Shown here one piece after another: positions 28,228 to 36,200 of a stretch of 64,000 nucleotides of DNA. Under the pieces are notes generated by a model. The model was given only the letters and a program-made list of their open reading frames with translations. It had not been told where the DNA came from and did not search any database. Source of the stretch: SIG587 sp045544035 (GTDB lineage: Bacteria > Bacillota > Clostridia > Oscillospirales > Acutalibacteraceae). Position numbers and translations under genes: made by a program. The stretch is from assembly GCA_045544035.1 (NCBI GenBank), contig JAZPYE010000013.1:124001-188000 (forward strand), written 5' to 3'. Every line of letters begins with the position of its first letter. Position 1 is the stretch's first letter.

Positions 28228-28268
28228 AAAATAAAAACCGCGATTGCACACAAAAAGAGCAACCACGG
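28228..28268 (-). terminator. Riboswitch terminator
   Basis: Ten-base-pair stem with two G-U pairs (CCGTGGTTGC / GCAATCGCGG), followed by TTTTTATTTT on the minus strand. It lies between the lysine aptamer and the transporter start, consistent with premature termination when lysine is bound. Confidence 0.75.
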
Positions 28269-28290
28269 AAAAATTTAAAAATATTAAAAT

Positions 28291-28456
28291 CCGGATAGCG
28301 CTCCACGTTTGTGACAGTGTACAGCATATTTTACTGCACACCAGCACCGAAAGTTTTAAGGCAATTCCATCGGCACTTCGGCATCTATCCCTTTCACGCA
28401 TTCCAAAGCCTCTTTAAGAAACACGGTACTCTTAATAGATGCACCTCTATCATCGT
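28291..28456 (-). promoter_or_regulatory. Lysine riboswitch (L box)
   Basis: Read on the minus strand, the conserved L-box blocks occur in order: GATAGAGGTGC, AGAGTA, GAAAGGGATAGATGCCGAAG, CACTGTCACA and GGAGCGCTATCC. The ends pair as stem P1 (GATAG/CTATC). It binds lysine and, through the following terminator, should switch off the NhaC-type transporter when lysine is plentiful. Confidence 0.93.
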
Positions 28457-28469
28457 TTTATTTTTCTTT

Positions 28470-28498
28470 AAATTAACACACCAGCACCCTAAAGTCAA
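28470..28498 (-). promoter_or_regulatory. Promoter of the riboswitch-transporter unit
   Basis: On the minus strand TTGACT, 17-base spacer, TAATTT, placed just upstream of the aptamer and after the jag terminator. Confidence 0.55.
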
Positions 28499-28507
28499 GA
28501 AAAAGTT

Positions 28508-28533
28508 AAAAGCCCTGAAAAATCAGGGCTTTT
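28508..28533 (-). terminator. Terminator of the rpmH-jag operon
   Basis: Perfect 11-bp stem (AAAAGCCCTGA / TCAGGGCTTTT, four-base loop) directly after the jag stop; T-run on the minus strand. Confidence 0.8.
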
Positions 28534-28536
28534 TCA

Positions 28537-29409
28537 TTAGTTAATTTTACCGTAAAGCGGTGCGCTTTCGGCATCCTTTTTAGGCGCTCTGGCAGGGGCT
28601 GTCTCTGCCTTTTTGGCGCCCTTAACAGGGCTTATAACAACACGGCGTGAGCTTCCCTCTCCTACTGAACCCGAGGTTACACCCTCAATTTCCTGAACGG
28701 CGGTGTGAATAATTCTGCGCTCATAAGGGTTCATAGGCTCTAATGACTTGCTTCTGGAGGTCGAAATAACCTGTGCAGAAACACGCTTTGCAAGAGCGAT
28801 AAGGGTCTTTTCCCTTCTCTCACGGTAGTTACCGATGTCCAGGGAAACCTTGAAATAACCATTGCCCGAATTTGCGGCAAGGCTTGCTAAATACTGCAGT
28901 GAATCAAGGGTTTCACCCCTCCTGCCGATAACAACGCCAAGACCCTCACCCGAAAGAATAAGGATGGCGCCGTTGTCCCGTGGAACAACCTTGATTTCAA
29001 CATTTTTGCAGCCTAAATGGCCGATAATATTGCTAACATAAGTCACTGCTCTGCCTGCGGGAGAATTCTTATCGATTTCCTCGGCTCCAACAGCGTTTTC
29101 ATACTCCTTAGAAACCTCAGCCTTATCCGCGGCAGGAGCATTATTTTTTGCCTTCTTTTGGGGCTTGTCATTTTTATTTTTTCTGTCGTTCTTGTCTGCC
29201 TTGGGCTTTCTTGCAGGCTTTTCATCGGGCAGTTCAACATAGGCTCTAACCTTTGCCAGTTTGCCACCAAAAAGACCTAAAACCTTCGCCTTAGGCATTT
29301 CAACAACATCAAACATAATGTCATCATCAGAACGTGCATTAAGGGCTAAAACGGCATTTTCCTTTGCCTCTTCAACGGTTAAGCCCTCACCGAATGCTTC
29401 TTTAATCAA
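28537..29409 (-). CDS. jag: Jag/KhpB RNA-binding protein
   Basis: A 290-residue protein with the Jag N-terminal domain (about 1-52, VEEAKENAVLAL). A lysine-rich linker (about 60-95) follows, then a KH domain with GEGLGVVIGRRGETLDSLQYL (about 155-175) and an R3H domain (RRIIHTAVQE). KhpB proteins bind many RNAs with KhpA and affect cell division and wall growth in Gram-positives. It follows yidC by one base, the conserved rnpA-yidC-jag order. Confidence 0.9.
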   Translation of the reverse strand: MIKEAFGEGLTVEEAKENAVLALNARSDDDIMFDVVEMPKAKVLGLFGGKLAKVRAYVELPDEKPARKPKADKNDRKNKNDKPQKKAKNNAPAADKAEVSKEYENAVGAEEIDKNSPAGRAVTYVSNIIGHLGCKNVEIKVVPRDNGAILILSGEGLGVVIGRRGETLDSLQYLASLAANSGNGYFKVSLDIGNYRERREKTLIALAKRVSAQVISTSRSKSLEPMNPYERRIIHTAVQEIEGVTSGSVGEGSSRRVVISPVKGAKKAETAPARAPKKDAESAPLYGKIN

Positions 29410-29410
29410 A

Positions 29411-30349
29411 CTAATTGCCTTCTTTCCTCTCGGCTGAATTTTTAATTGAAGTAAGTTCAGACTTATGAGTTTTTATAATAGATTTTGCGTTTTCTCTTGC
29501 AATAAGGCGGTGGGGACCATAGGTCATTTGAACAACAGCCTGAATAACACCGCTTATAAGGGATGAGCAGGCCCAATAAAACGCCACGCCACCGGGCACA
29601 CTAAAACCAATGATGAGCGACATAATAGGCATGGTGAGTAGCATACCCGCCATGTTAGGTGCATCAGGATTGGTCTTTTTGGACATTGCAAGGGAAATAA
29701 GACTTGAAACCATTGCCGCCGCAAAGGCGAGAATGGGAAGAATCCAAATAGGTTTAAAATCGGCAAAAATGTTAAGAGAGAACTTTGGACTTTCGGTAAG
29801 GTTAATTCCGAAGAAATCAAAGTCAATTTTTCCGATTTTATCTGCAATTTCAGGAAGTGCAAATTTGCCGCTTTCAACACTTTCAACGATTTGAAGTTCG
29901 GCATTATAATCAGAGAACTTAAGTCCTAAAGCGGTAAGCTGCTCCTTACCCTTTGTGATAACATCTGCCGAAACATTCATAAGATAGGTAAGCGGAGAGC
30001 AAATGAGATAATAAATGCTCATCATAATGGGTAAACGAATGAGCATGGGTAAACAACCACCCGACATGGAAACGCCCTCTTCCTGATAAAGGCGCTGTGT
30101 TTCGGTGGCGTATTTGTTACGGTCATCGCCGTACTTCTTTTTAAGCTCATCGAGCTTTGGTTTTAAGCGAATTTGCTGAACAGATGATTTCTGACTTTTA
30201 ATGCTTAGGGGAATCATTGCCAGGTTAACAAGCAAGGTGAAAACAAAAACCGCAGCAGCAAAATTTCCGCCGAAAAGAGCTGAGATATTTTTAAGAATCC
30301 AGCCCAGCGGAATATTTAATATATTAAATATACCTTGTAAAAAATTCAC
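29411..30349 (-). CDS. yidC: Membrane protein insertase YidC/OxaI family
   Basis: About 312 residues with five or six membrane segments and the YidC core (QRLYQEEGVSMSGGCLPMLIRLPIMM, here interrupted at 20: key parts are QEEGV, GCLPML and PIMMSIYYL). It inserts and folds membrane proteins alone or with SecYEG. I chose the GTG that overlaps the yidD stop as GTGA; an in-frame ATG 18 bases upstream is the alternative. The periplasmic loop between helices 2 and 3 is about 70 residues, longer than in SpoIIIJ. Confidence 0.9.
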   Translation of the reverse strand: MNFLQGIFNILNIPLGWILKNISALFGGNFAAAVFVFTLLVNLAMIPLSIKSQKSSVQQIRLKPKLDELKKKYGDDRNKYATETQRLYQEEGVSMSGGCLPMLIRLPIMMSIYYLICSPLTYLMNVSADVITKGKEQLTALGLKFSDYNAELQIVESVESGKFALPEIADKIGKIDFDFFGINLTESPKFSLNIFADFKPIWILPILAFAAAMVSSLISLAMSKKTNPDAPNMAGMLLTMPIMSLIIGFSVPGGVAFYWACSSLISGVIQAVVQMTYGPHRLIARENAKSIIKTHKSELTSIKNSAERKEGN

Positions 30350-30585
30350 TTGGGTTTTACCATCCATTCTTTTTTGTCGGGTACCGGGTCGTAGCCACCC
30401 TTGCAAAAGGGATTACAGCGAAGAATCCGATACAAAGAGAGCAAAGTGCCCTTAGCGGCACCGTGCACCCTAATTGCCTCAATAGCATAGGCAGAACAGG
30501 TTGGAGTAAATCGGCAACAGGATATTTTAAGGGGCGAAATGTTTTTTTGGTAAAAACGAATTAAACCAATCAGTATTCTACTCAT
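30346..30585 (-). CDS. yidD: Membrane protein insertion efficiency factor YidD
   Basis: 79 residues from the ATG that overlaps the rnpA stop by eight bases. It shows the YidD pattern IGLIRFYQKNISP, CRFTPTCSAYA and RILRCNPFCKGGYDPVP. YidD is a small cytosolic, membrane-bound factor encoded between rnpA and yidC that helps membrane protein insertion. Confidence 0.92.
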   Translation of the reverse strand: MSRILIGLIRFYQKNISPLKISCCRFTPTCSAYAIEAIRVHGAAKGTLLSLYRILRCNPFCKGGYDPVPDKKEWMVKPK

Positions 30586-30913
30586 AAATTCCAATTTCCG
30601 TAAGCTTTGCACCGAGCAGGCTTTCTACCTGTGTGCTTTTTTGAGATAAAATTTTATGCCGTGCAACAAGCACGATATCATAGCTTCCCCGAATGTTGGG
30701 CAAGCACTGTGAAAACGCAGCAGTAAGCACCCTTTTAGCGCGATTTCGTTTTACCGCACAGCCAAGTTTTGTGCCCGCCTTAATTCCAAGGCGAACACCG
30801 TGCCCTGAGTTTTTAACAACATAAATAACAAAGGCGGGGGTTACCACCGATTTTCCTTTTGTGTAGGCACGCCGAAACTCCCAGTTGAGTTTAAGACGGT
30901 CATTAGAAGTCAT
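30578..30913 (-). CDS. rnpA: Ribonuclease P protein component
   Basis: A 111-residue basic protein with the RnpA motif (KLGCAVKRNRAKRVL, about 49-63). It binds the RNase P RNA, encoded in this window at 58770-59100, and assists 5' maturation of tRNAs. It lies 47 bases after rpmH behind a hairpin that may lower its expression relative to L34. Confidence 0.95.
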   Translation of the reverse strand: MTSNDRLKLNWEFRRAYTKGKSVVTPAFVIYVVKNSGHGVRLGIKAGTKLGCAVKRNRAKRVLTAAFSQCLPNIRGSYDIVLVARHKILSQKSTQVESLLGAKLTEIGIYE

Positions 30914-30940
30914 AGCAACTTCTCCTTTAAACTAAAAAGA

Positions 30941-30962
30941 AAAGGCCAAAATGTTGGCCTTT
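30941..30962 (-). terminator. Attenuator hairpin between rpmH and rnpA
   Basis: A 9-bp stem (AAAGGCCAA / TTGGCCTTT) overlaps the rpmH stop codon and is followed on the minus strand by TTTTCTTTTTAG. It probably ends part of the transcripts, so that L34 is made in excess of RnpA. Confidence 0.7.
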
Positions 30963-31095
30963 AGTAAGTGAGCGACTTTCTGCCTTTTGCTCTGCGGCGT
31001 GCAATAACCTTGCGGCCGTTTCTATCTGCCATTCTCTTTAAAAAGCCGTGTTCCTTCTTACGATGTAACTTTTTAGGCTGGTAAGTTCTTTTCAT
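30961..31095 (-). CDS. rpmH: Large-subunit ribosomal protein bL34
   Basis: A 44-residue, very basic protein starting MKRTYQPKKLHRKKEHGF and ending KGRKSLTY, the full bL34 length and signature. GGGAGG precedes the ATG. It heads the conserved rpmH-rnpA-yidD-yidC-jag operon. In many bacteria dnaA and the origin lie next to rpmH; here a different operon occupies that side. Confidence 0.97.
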   Translation of the reverse strand: MKRTYQPKKLHRKKEHGFLKRMADRNGRKVIARRRAKGRKSLTY

Positions 31096-31173
31096 CAGTC
31101 TAACCTCCCTTTTTAGGATTATTATGAATGCACAAGGGGATATTTACCCTTATACATAACCTTTCAATATGTG

Positions 31174-31203
31174 ATTATACATTAAAGGTCGGTCAAATGT
31201 CAA
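31174..31203 (-). promoter_or_regulatory. Sigma-A promoter of rpmH
   Basis: On the minus strand TTGACA, 18-base spacer, TATAAT, about 80 bases before the rpmH ATG. Both hexamers are perfect consensus. Confidence 0.75.
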
Positions 31204-31231
31204 CAAAAATTTTTAATGATTTATGTAAATC

Positions 31232-31260
31232 TTGACATACTAAAATATATTGGATATAAT
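31232..31260 (+). promoter_or_regulatory. Consensus sigma-A promoter of the divergent small operon
   Basis: TTGACA, 17-base spacer, TATAAT: a perfect consensus promoter 37 bases before the first ATG. It faces away from the rpmH promoter, whose -35 box is only 28 bases off. Confidence 0.85.
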
Positions 31261-31296
31261 TTACAAGGAGTAAATCTTAAAGGAGGTTTGTTTTGT

Positions 31297-31566
31297 ATGG
31301 CTTACAAGTTACACCTACGTGACCTTGATTTCGGCGATTTCATTAAAACGCTTGATGCCTGCAAGGGCGATGTTTTTCTTGAGACCGAGGATGGAGATGT
31401 TTTAAATCTCAAATCAAAGCTTTGTCAAATCGTTGGTATTGCCAACATTTTAAACGGCGCTCGCATTTCAGAGGCCACAATTCGTTGCACTCTTCCTGAG
31501 GATGAGGGAATTCTCTTCCGCTTCAATCTTTATCAGAGTGTGCCTGAGAAAAATGAGGAGGCATAA
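31297..31566 (+). CDS. Conserved-looking small protein of unknown function
   Basis: 89 residues; AAAGGAGG lies ten bases before the ATG and the promoter is perfect, so it is probably well expressed. The protein is cytosolic, mixed alpha/beta, with ETEDGDVLNLKSKLCQIVG in the middle and an acidic C-terminus. I do not recognise the family. It is the first gene of a two-gene unit transcribed away from rpmH, and five bases separate it from the next gene. Confidence 0.8.
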   Translation: MAYKLHLRDLDFGDFIKTLDACKGDVFLETEDGDVLNLKSKLCQIVGIANILNGARISEATIRCTLPEDEGILFRFNLYQSVPEKNEEA

Positions 31567-31571
31567 TTTCA

Positions 31572-31853
31572 ATGGCTGAACAGTTTTTAACCTACAAGGG
31601 CAAGCCCCTTGTTCGCAAAGGCAACACCGTTTATTACGGTGATATGTCAGAAAAATATATTATTCGCTTTACAATTCTTTCTTCAAACGGAGAGAAATCC
31701 CTTGATTTAAGCGAAAAAATCAAAATCGAGCTTTTGCTTAGTGACACCTCCCTTAAGGATAAGGAGCGCATTGTAAAAACAAGTGAGAAAATCGGTTTTT
31801 ATGAGGCAATGGACATCGGCAGCATCTGGCTTGAAAGAGAACTTAAGAAATAA
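31572..31853 (+). CDS. Small protein of unknown function
   Basis: 93 residues: an N-terminal beta-rich part (TYKGKPLVRKGNTVYYGD resembles a short beta hairpin) and a C-terminal half with charged helices. No signal peptide or membrane segment is seen. Unrecognised. It is translated just after its partner and the unit ends in a strong terminator. Codon use resembles the housekeeping genes around it, so recent transfer is not suggested. Confidence 0.78.
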   Translation: MAEQFLTYKGKPLVRKGNTVYYGDMSEKYIIRFTILSSNGEKSLDLSEKIKIELLLSDTSLKDKERIVKTSEKIGFYEAMDIGSIWLERELKK

Positions 31854-31857
31854 TAAA

Positions 31858-31888
31858 AAACACAGGCAACTAAAAGTTGCCTGTGTTT
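31858..31888. terminator. Bidirectional terminator
   Basis: Perfect 14-bp stem (AAACACAGGCAACT / AGTTGCCTGTGTTT) with a three-base loop, then T-runs on both sides. It ends the small plus-strand operon and the convergent M23 peptidase gene. Confidence 0.9.
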
Positions 31889-31895
31889 AATTTTT

Positions 31896-33095
31896 TTATC
31901 TTTTTCCTAAATAAATTTCAGGGTTAACGGCAGAACCATTAACGATGATTTCAAAGTGAAGGTGAGGGCCTGTTGAACGGCCTGTATTACCCATTGTTGC
32001 GATAACCTGTCCACCTGTTACAACATCGCCAGCCTTTACATAAAGATTTTGACAGTGGGCATAAACGGTTTTAACGCCGTTGCCGTGGTCAACAATAACC
32101 TTTGTGCCGTAGCCGCCGTTCCAACCACTTGAAGCCTCTGTAACAACGCCCGACATTGAAGCGCAAATCGGGGTGCCGGTGTTTCCTGCAATATCCCAGC
32201 CCTTATGGCCGCGACCATCACCCCAATAAGATGTCATTGTGTAATAATATCCACTGGCAAGTGGCCAACGAAAGGAATTGCCGCCCGAAACAGCCGCAGT
32301 GCCCACAACAATAACCTCGTTTGAGGGCTGCTTAATGGTTTCACTTTCAAGGCGCGTTCTGCTGCTTTCCTCACCGTTAACATAGGTAACCTCATCGGTA
32401 TAACTAACAACACCGTAAGAACCTGCTGTTTTGGTGGCTCTATATCCAACGGCTTTTGCCTTATCATTTATAACGGTTGTGCCATAGGCAACGTTATATT
32501 TACCCGAAACGGTGGAAACGGTTTTAACCGAAAGATTGTCAATAACCTCAATAATTTCATCAAGGCTCTTTACCTGTGACTTAGGGTAGTAAGCCTTTTC
32601 GGTTGTGATTTCATCAACAAATGTGGAAACGCTTCCATCCTTGTCATAACGGGTGCGAGATTTCTCTAAATAATCATCAAGGCTGGTTTCGCCCTCAACG
32701 CAGGCAACATATTCCCCGTTAACACGAAGAATTGTGGCAACGACAATACCATCGGTGTTTTCAACGATTGTTTCGGCAACGCTGTTAACGTTGTCAAGTT
32801 GTGAACGCATTGCGACGGTTTTCACAAAAACGGGCTCATCAATGTAATTTTCAATGTCCCCCATGGCGCTTGCCATTTTAATAATTGTTTTTGCGGCATT
32901 AAAATCAACCGTGTCACGAACATAAAGTATTTCATCTCCGTAAGAGAAGGTGTAGGCAACAGTTAGGTCGCAGGAATTAACACTAATTATAACAGCAATA
33001 ACGCTGACAATGGCAAAAAAGATCGGAACGATAACACGAATATTCTCTTTAGCAAAATTATAGCATTTTTTCACAATGCTTAAAAACTGCTGCAT
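31896..33095 (-). CDS. Membrane-anchored M23 peptidase with G5 domain
   Basis: 399 residues. One membrane helix (about 21-40) anchors it, with the rest outside the cell. A G5 domain spans about 190-266 (NGEESSRTRL and NEVIVVGT), a module thought to bind wall polymers. The C-terminal LytM-type peptidase has the zinc ligands GHKGWD (H297, D301) and HLHF near the end. Such enzymes cut peptide bonds in peptidoglycan. All active-site ligands look intact. Monocistronic. Confidence 0.9.
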   Translation of the reverse strand: MQQFLSIVKKCYNFAKENIRVIVPIFFAIVSVIAVIISVNSCDLTVAYTFSYGDEILYVRDTVDFNAAKTIIKMASAMGDIENYIDEPVFVKTVAMRSQLDNVNSVAETIVENTDGIVVATILRVNGEYVACVEGETSLDDYLEKSRTRYDKDGSVSTFVDEITTEKAYYPKSQVKSLDEIIEVIDNLSVKTVSTVSGKYNVAYGTTVINDKAKAVGYRATKTAGSYGVVSYTDEVTYVNGEESSRTRLESETIKQPSNEVIVVGTAAVSGGNSFRWPLASGYYYTMTSYWGDGRGHKGWDIAGNTGTPICASMSGVVTEASSGWNGGYGTKVIVDHGNGVKTVYAHCQNLYVKAGDVVTGGQVIATMGNTGRSTGPHLHFEIIVNGSAVNPEIYLGKR

Positions 33096-33141
33096 TTTGA
33101 ATATTCCCTCCTAGAAGTAACATTTTTGTAATCAAATACAT

Positions 33142-33169
33142 TTATTATTATAACAAAAAGTTACAACTT
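33142..33169 (-). promoter_or_regulatory. Promoter of the M23 peptidase gene
   Basis: On the minus strand TTGCAA, 16-base spacer, TATAAT, about 45 bases before the ATG. The same -35 variant occurs at the miaB promoter. Confidence 0.55.
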
Positions 33170-33214
33170 TGCAACCTTTTATTAAAAATTTAGGATTTTT
33201 TCGTTTTATTGCAC

Positions 33215-33262
33215 AAATAAAACGGGCTTGCCTTGTGGATATACCATAAAACAAGCCTGTTT
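33215..33262 (-). terminator. Terminator of the pyrH-polC operon
   Basis: An 11-bp stem with one G-U pair (AAACAGGCTTG / CAAGCCCGTTT on the minus strand) around a 21-base loop, with T-rich sequence on both sides. Confidence 0.65.
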
Positions 33263-33289
33263 TTTTGTAACAATTTGGAAATCTTTTTT

Positions 33290-36200
33290 CTAGAACATAG
33301 AAATCTGATTAGTGTCGGGAAGTTCTCCTAAAGCTCCAAGGTCCGAAAGGGCGGCCATAACGGTTTTGGAAACGCCGGCTTCGGCCTGGAATTCCTCTTT
33401 GGAAATAAAGTCGTCCTTTTGTGCGGCATTGTAAATTTGCCAAGCCGCCTTTTCGCCAACACCGCCCAGCGCTCCAAAAGGCAGGCGGATTTTGCCGTTT
33501 TCGGGAACATACTTAACCGCATGGGATTTTTTAATGTCAATAGGCAGAACCTCAATGCCTCTTTCCATAATCTCGTTGAAAATCAGCATATTTTCGTAAA
33601 CATCAAGTTCCTTTTTGGTAGCCTCTTTTCCCTTCTGCTTTATCATTTCAAGGTAATTCTTAACGGCTGCCTTGCCCTTTAAAATTGTGGGCACATCCAC
33701 ATCCTCAGGGCGGGCTGTGAAATAGGCGCAGTAGAACTCAAGGGGTCTGTACACCTTGTACCAGGCAACACGAAGCGCCGAAATAACATAGGCCGCAGCG
33801 TGGGCTTTAGGGAACATATACTTAATCTTGCCGCAGCTTTCAATGTACCATTCGGGCACACCCACATTTCGCATATCCTCCTCCATTGCAGCCCAGTCTT
33901 CCTTTGAAACCTTGCCGGAGGCAACCATTCCCTTACGAACTGTTTCGGTAATCTTAAAGGCTCTAGAAGAATCCAGTCCCTTATATATAAGGTATACCAT
34001 TATATTATCACGGGTACCGATAACCTCAGAAATGGTACAAATGCCCTTGTCAATTAAATCCTTTGCGTTGCCGAGATAAACATCGGTACCGTGGGAAAGA
34101 CCTGAAATCTGAAGTAGGTCAGAAAAGTTCTTTGGTTTACAGTCGGTGAGCATTCCGCGAACAAAGTCGGTGCCGAATTCGGGCAGGCAGAAGGTGCCTG
34201 TTTTAGAGAAAATCTGCTCCTCGGTGACACCAAGGGCTTCGGGAGAGGTGAAAAGGGTGTAAACCTTTTCATCGCTCATTGAAATGTCATTTACGGGGAT
34301 ACCTGAATATTCTTCCAAGTATTTATACATTGTGGGCACCACGTGGCCAAGCTCATCAAGCTTTAAAATGGTGTCATGAATGGAATGGAAATCGAAGTGG
34401 GTTGTTACAATATCGGAATTAACATCATCGGCAGGGTGCTGAACAGGACAAAAATCATAAATGGTTTTATCCCTGGGCACAACAATCATTCCTGCAGGGT
34501 GCTGACCCGTTGTCTGCTTTATCTTTGCCTTTTCAACCTTGCCTGCCAGGCGGTTAAGCTCTGCGGAGCTCAGCACTATGCCCTTTTTCTCAGCATAAGC
34601 CTTGGAAAAACCAAAGGCGGTTTTTTCGGCAACGGTGGAAATGGTGCCGGCCTTGAAAACGTTTTCACTGCCGAAAAGACTTTCGGTGTACTTTTGAACC
34701 TCACTTTGGAACTCATCGGAAAAGTTAAGGTCAATATCAGGAACCTTATCGCCCTTAAAACCAAGGAAGGTTTCAAAGGGGATGTCGTGACCATCGCGGC
34801 TAAGTGGTGTGCCGCAATGAGGACAGTTTTTCTCGGGCAGGTCAAAGCCCGAGCCAACCTCGCCATTTGTGAAAAACTCGCTGTACTTGCACTTTTTACA
34901 GTAGTAATGCGGCATTAGTGGGTTAACCTCGGAAATTCCTGCCATGGTGGCGGCAAATGATGAGCCAACCGAGCCACGGGAGCCAACAAGGTAGCCGTGC
35001 TCCTCGCTGTAGGAAACCAGCTTTTGCGCCGAAACATACATTATGGAGAAGCCGTTGTTAATTATAGAGTTTAGCTCTTTTTCAAGTCTTGCCGACACAA
35101 TTTCGGGAATTTTACCCTCAAAACCATACTTGTCCATTGCGTTTTTCCAGCAAATGTCCCGAAGCAGGTCATCAGAGCCCTCAATAACAGGGGGATAGTT
35201 GCCCTCGGGCACGGGGATAACCTCATCGGAAATCATATCGGCGATTTTATTCGGGTTATCAATAACGAATTCCTTTGCTCTATCGCCAAAGTAGGCAAAA
35301 TCCTCAAGCATTTCCTTTGTGGTTTTAAGATAAAGCGGAGCCTGATTGTCAAAATCTTCGTAATCCTGACCCGCCATTAAAATTTTGCGGATGATTTCAT
35401 CATCCTTTGAAGCAAAGTGAACATCCCCTGTTGCCACAACGGGAAGACCCAGTTCATCGGCAAGAGCAACAACCTGGCGGTTAAAGTCCATAATAACGCT
35501 TAAGCTGGTAACGTGCTTAAAGGGATTTTCTTTAACATTTCCCTTGCGGTCACGGCGAACCATTGCCGATTCTCTCACCATAAATTCGTTGTTGCCAAGG
35601 GGCTGAATTTCCAGGTAATCGTAATACTTTGCAATACGAATAAGTTCTTCCTTTGGCTTGCCCTCAACAATAGCCTTGTAAAGCTCGCCCTGCTCGCAGG
35701 CCGAACCGATAATAAGACCCTCACGGTTTGCATCGATAACGCTTCTCAGCGACACGGGGCGCTTGTAAAAATTATCAAGGTGGGCGCTGGACACAATCTT
35801 ATAAAGGTTTTTAAGGCCCACAAGGTTTTTAACAAGAATAATTTGATGATAACGAGGTAGCTTTGTTAAATCGGTAACACCGAGTGTGTCATCGGCAAAA
35901 TAAGCCTCAACGCCGTAAATAACCTTAAACTCTCCCCCGCCCTTGCGGATTTTCTTAACGGCAGAAGCCGCTTCGGGATAGGCCTGAACAACGCCGTGGT
36001 CGGTGATAGCAATGGCCTTGTGGCCCCATTTGTAGGCGCGGTTAATAAGGTCAGAGGCGCTGGACACTGCATCCTTTGCCGACATATTGGTGTGGCAGTG
36101 AAGTTCCACTCTTCTTTCGCCCTCGTAATCATCGGTCTCCTCGTAATTTTGAAGCAGGGCAAGGGATTTTACCGAAACAATAAAATCTCCCGACCATTTA

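Noticed and set aside
26579..28327. Longer form of the NhaC-type protein starting at 28327.
   Set aside because: The extra 42 residues read through the lysine riboswitch 3' part and its terminator, and a good ribosome binding site precedes the ATG at 28201.
31150..31183. Two sequences resembling DnaA boxes (TTATACATA, TTATACATT) beside rpmH, suggesting an origin.
   Set aside because: The second overlaps the -10 box of the rpmH promoter, neither matches the TTATNCACA consensus, there are only two, and no dnaA gene is adjacent.
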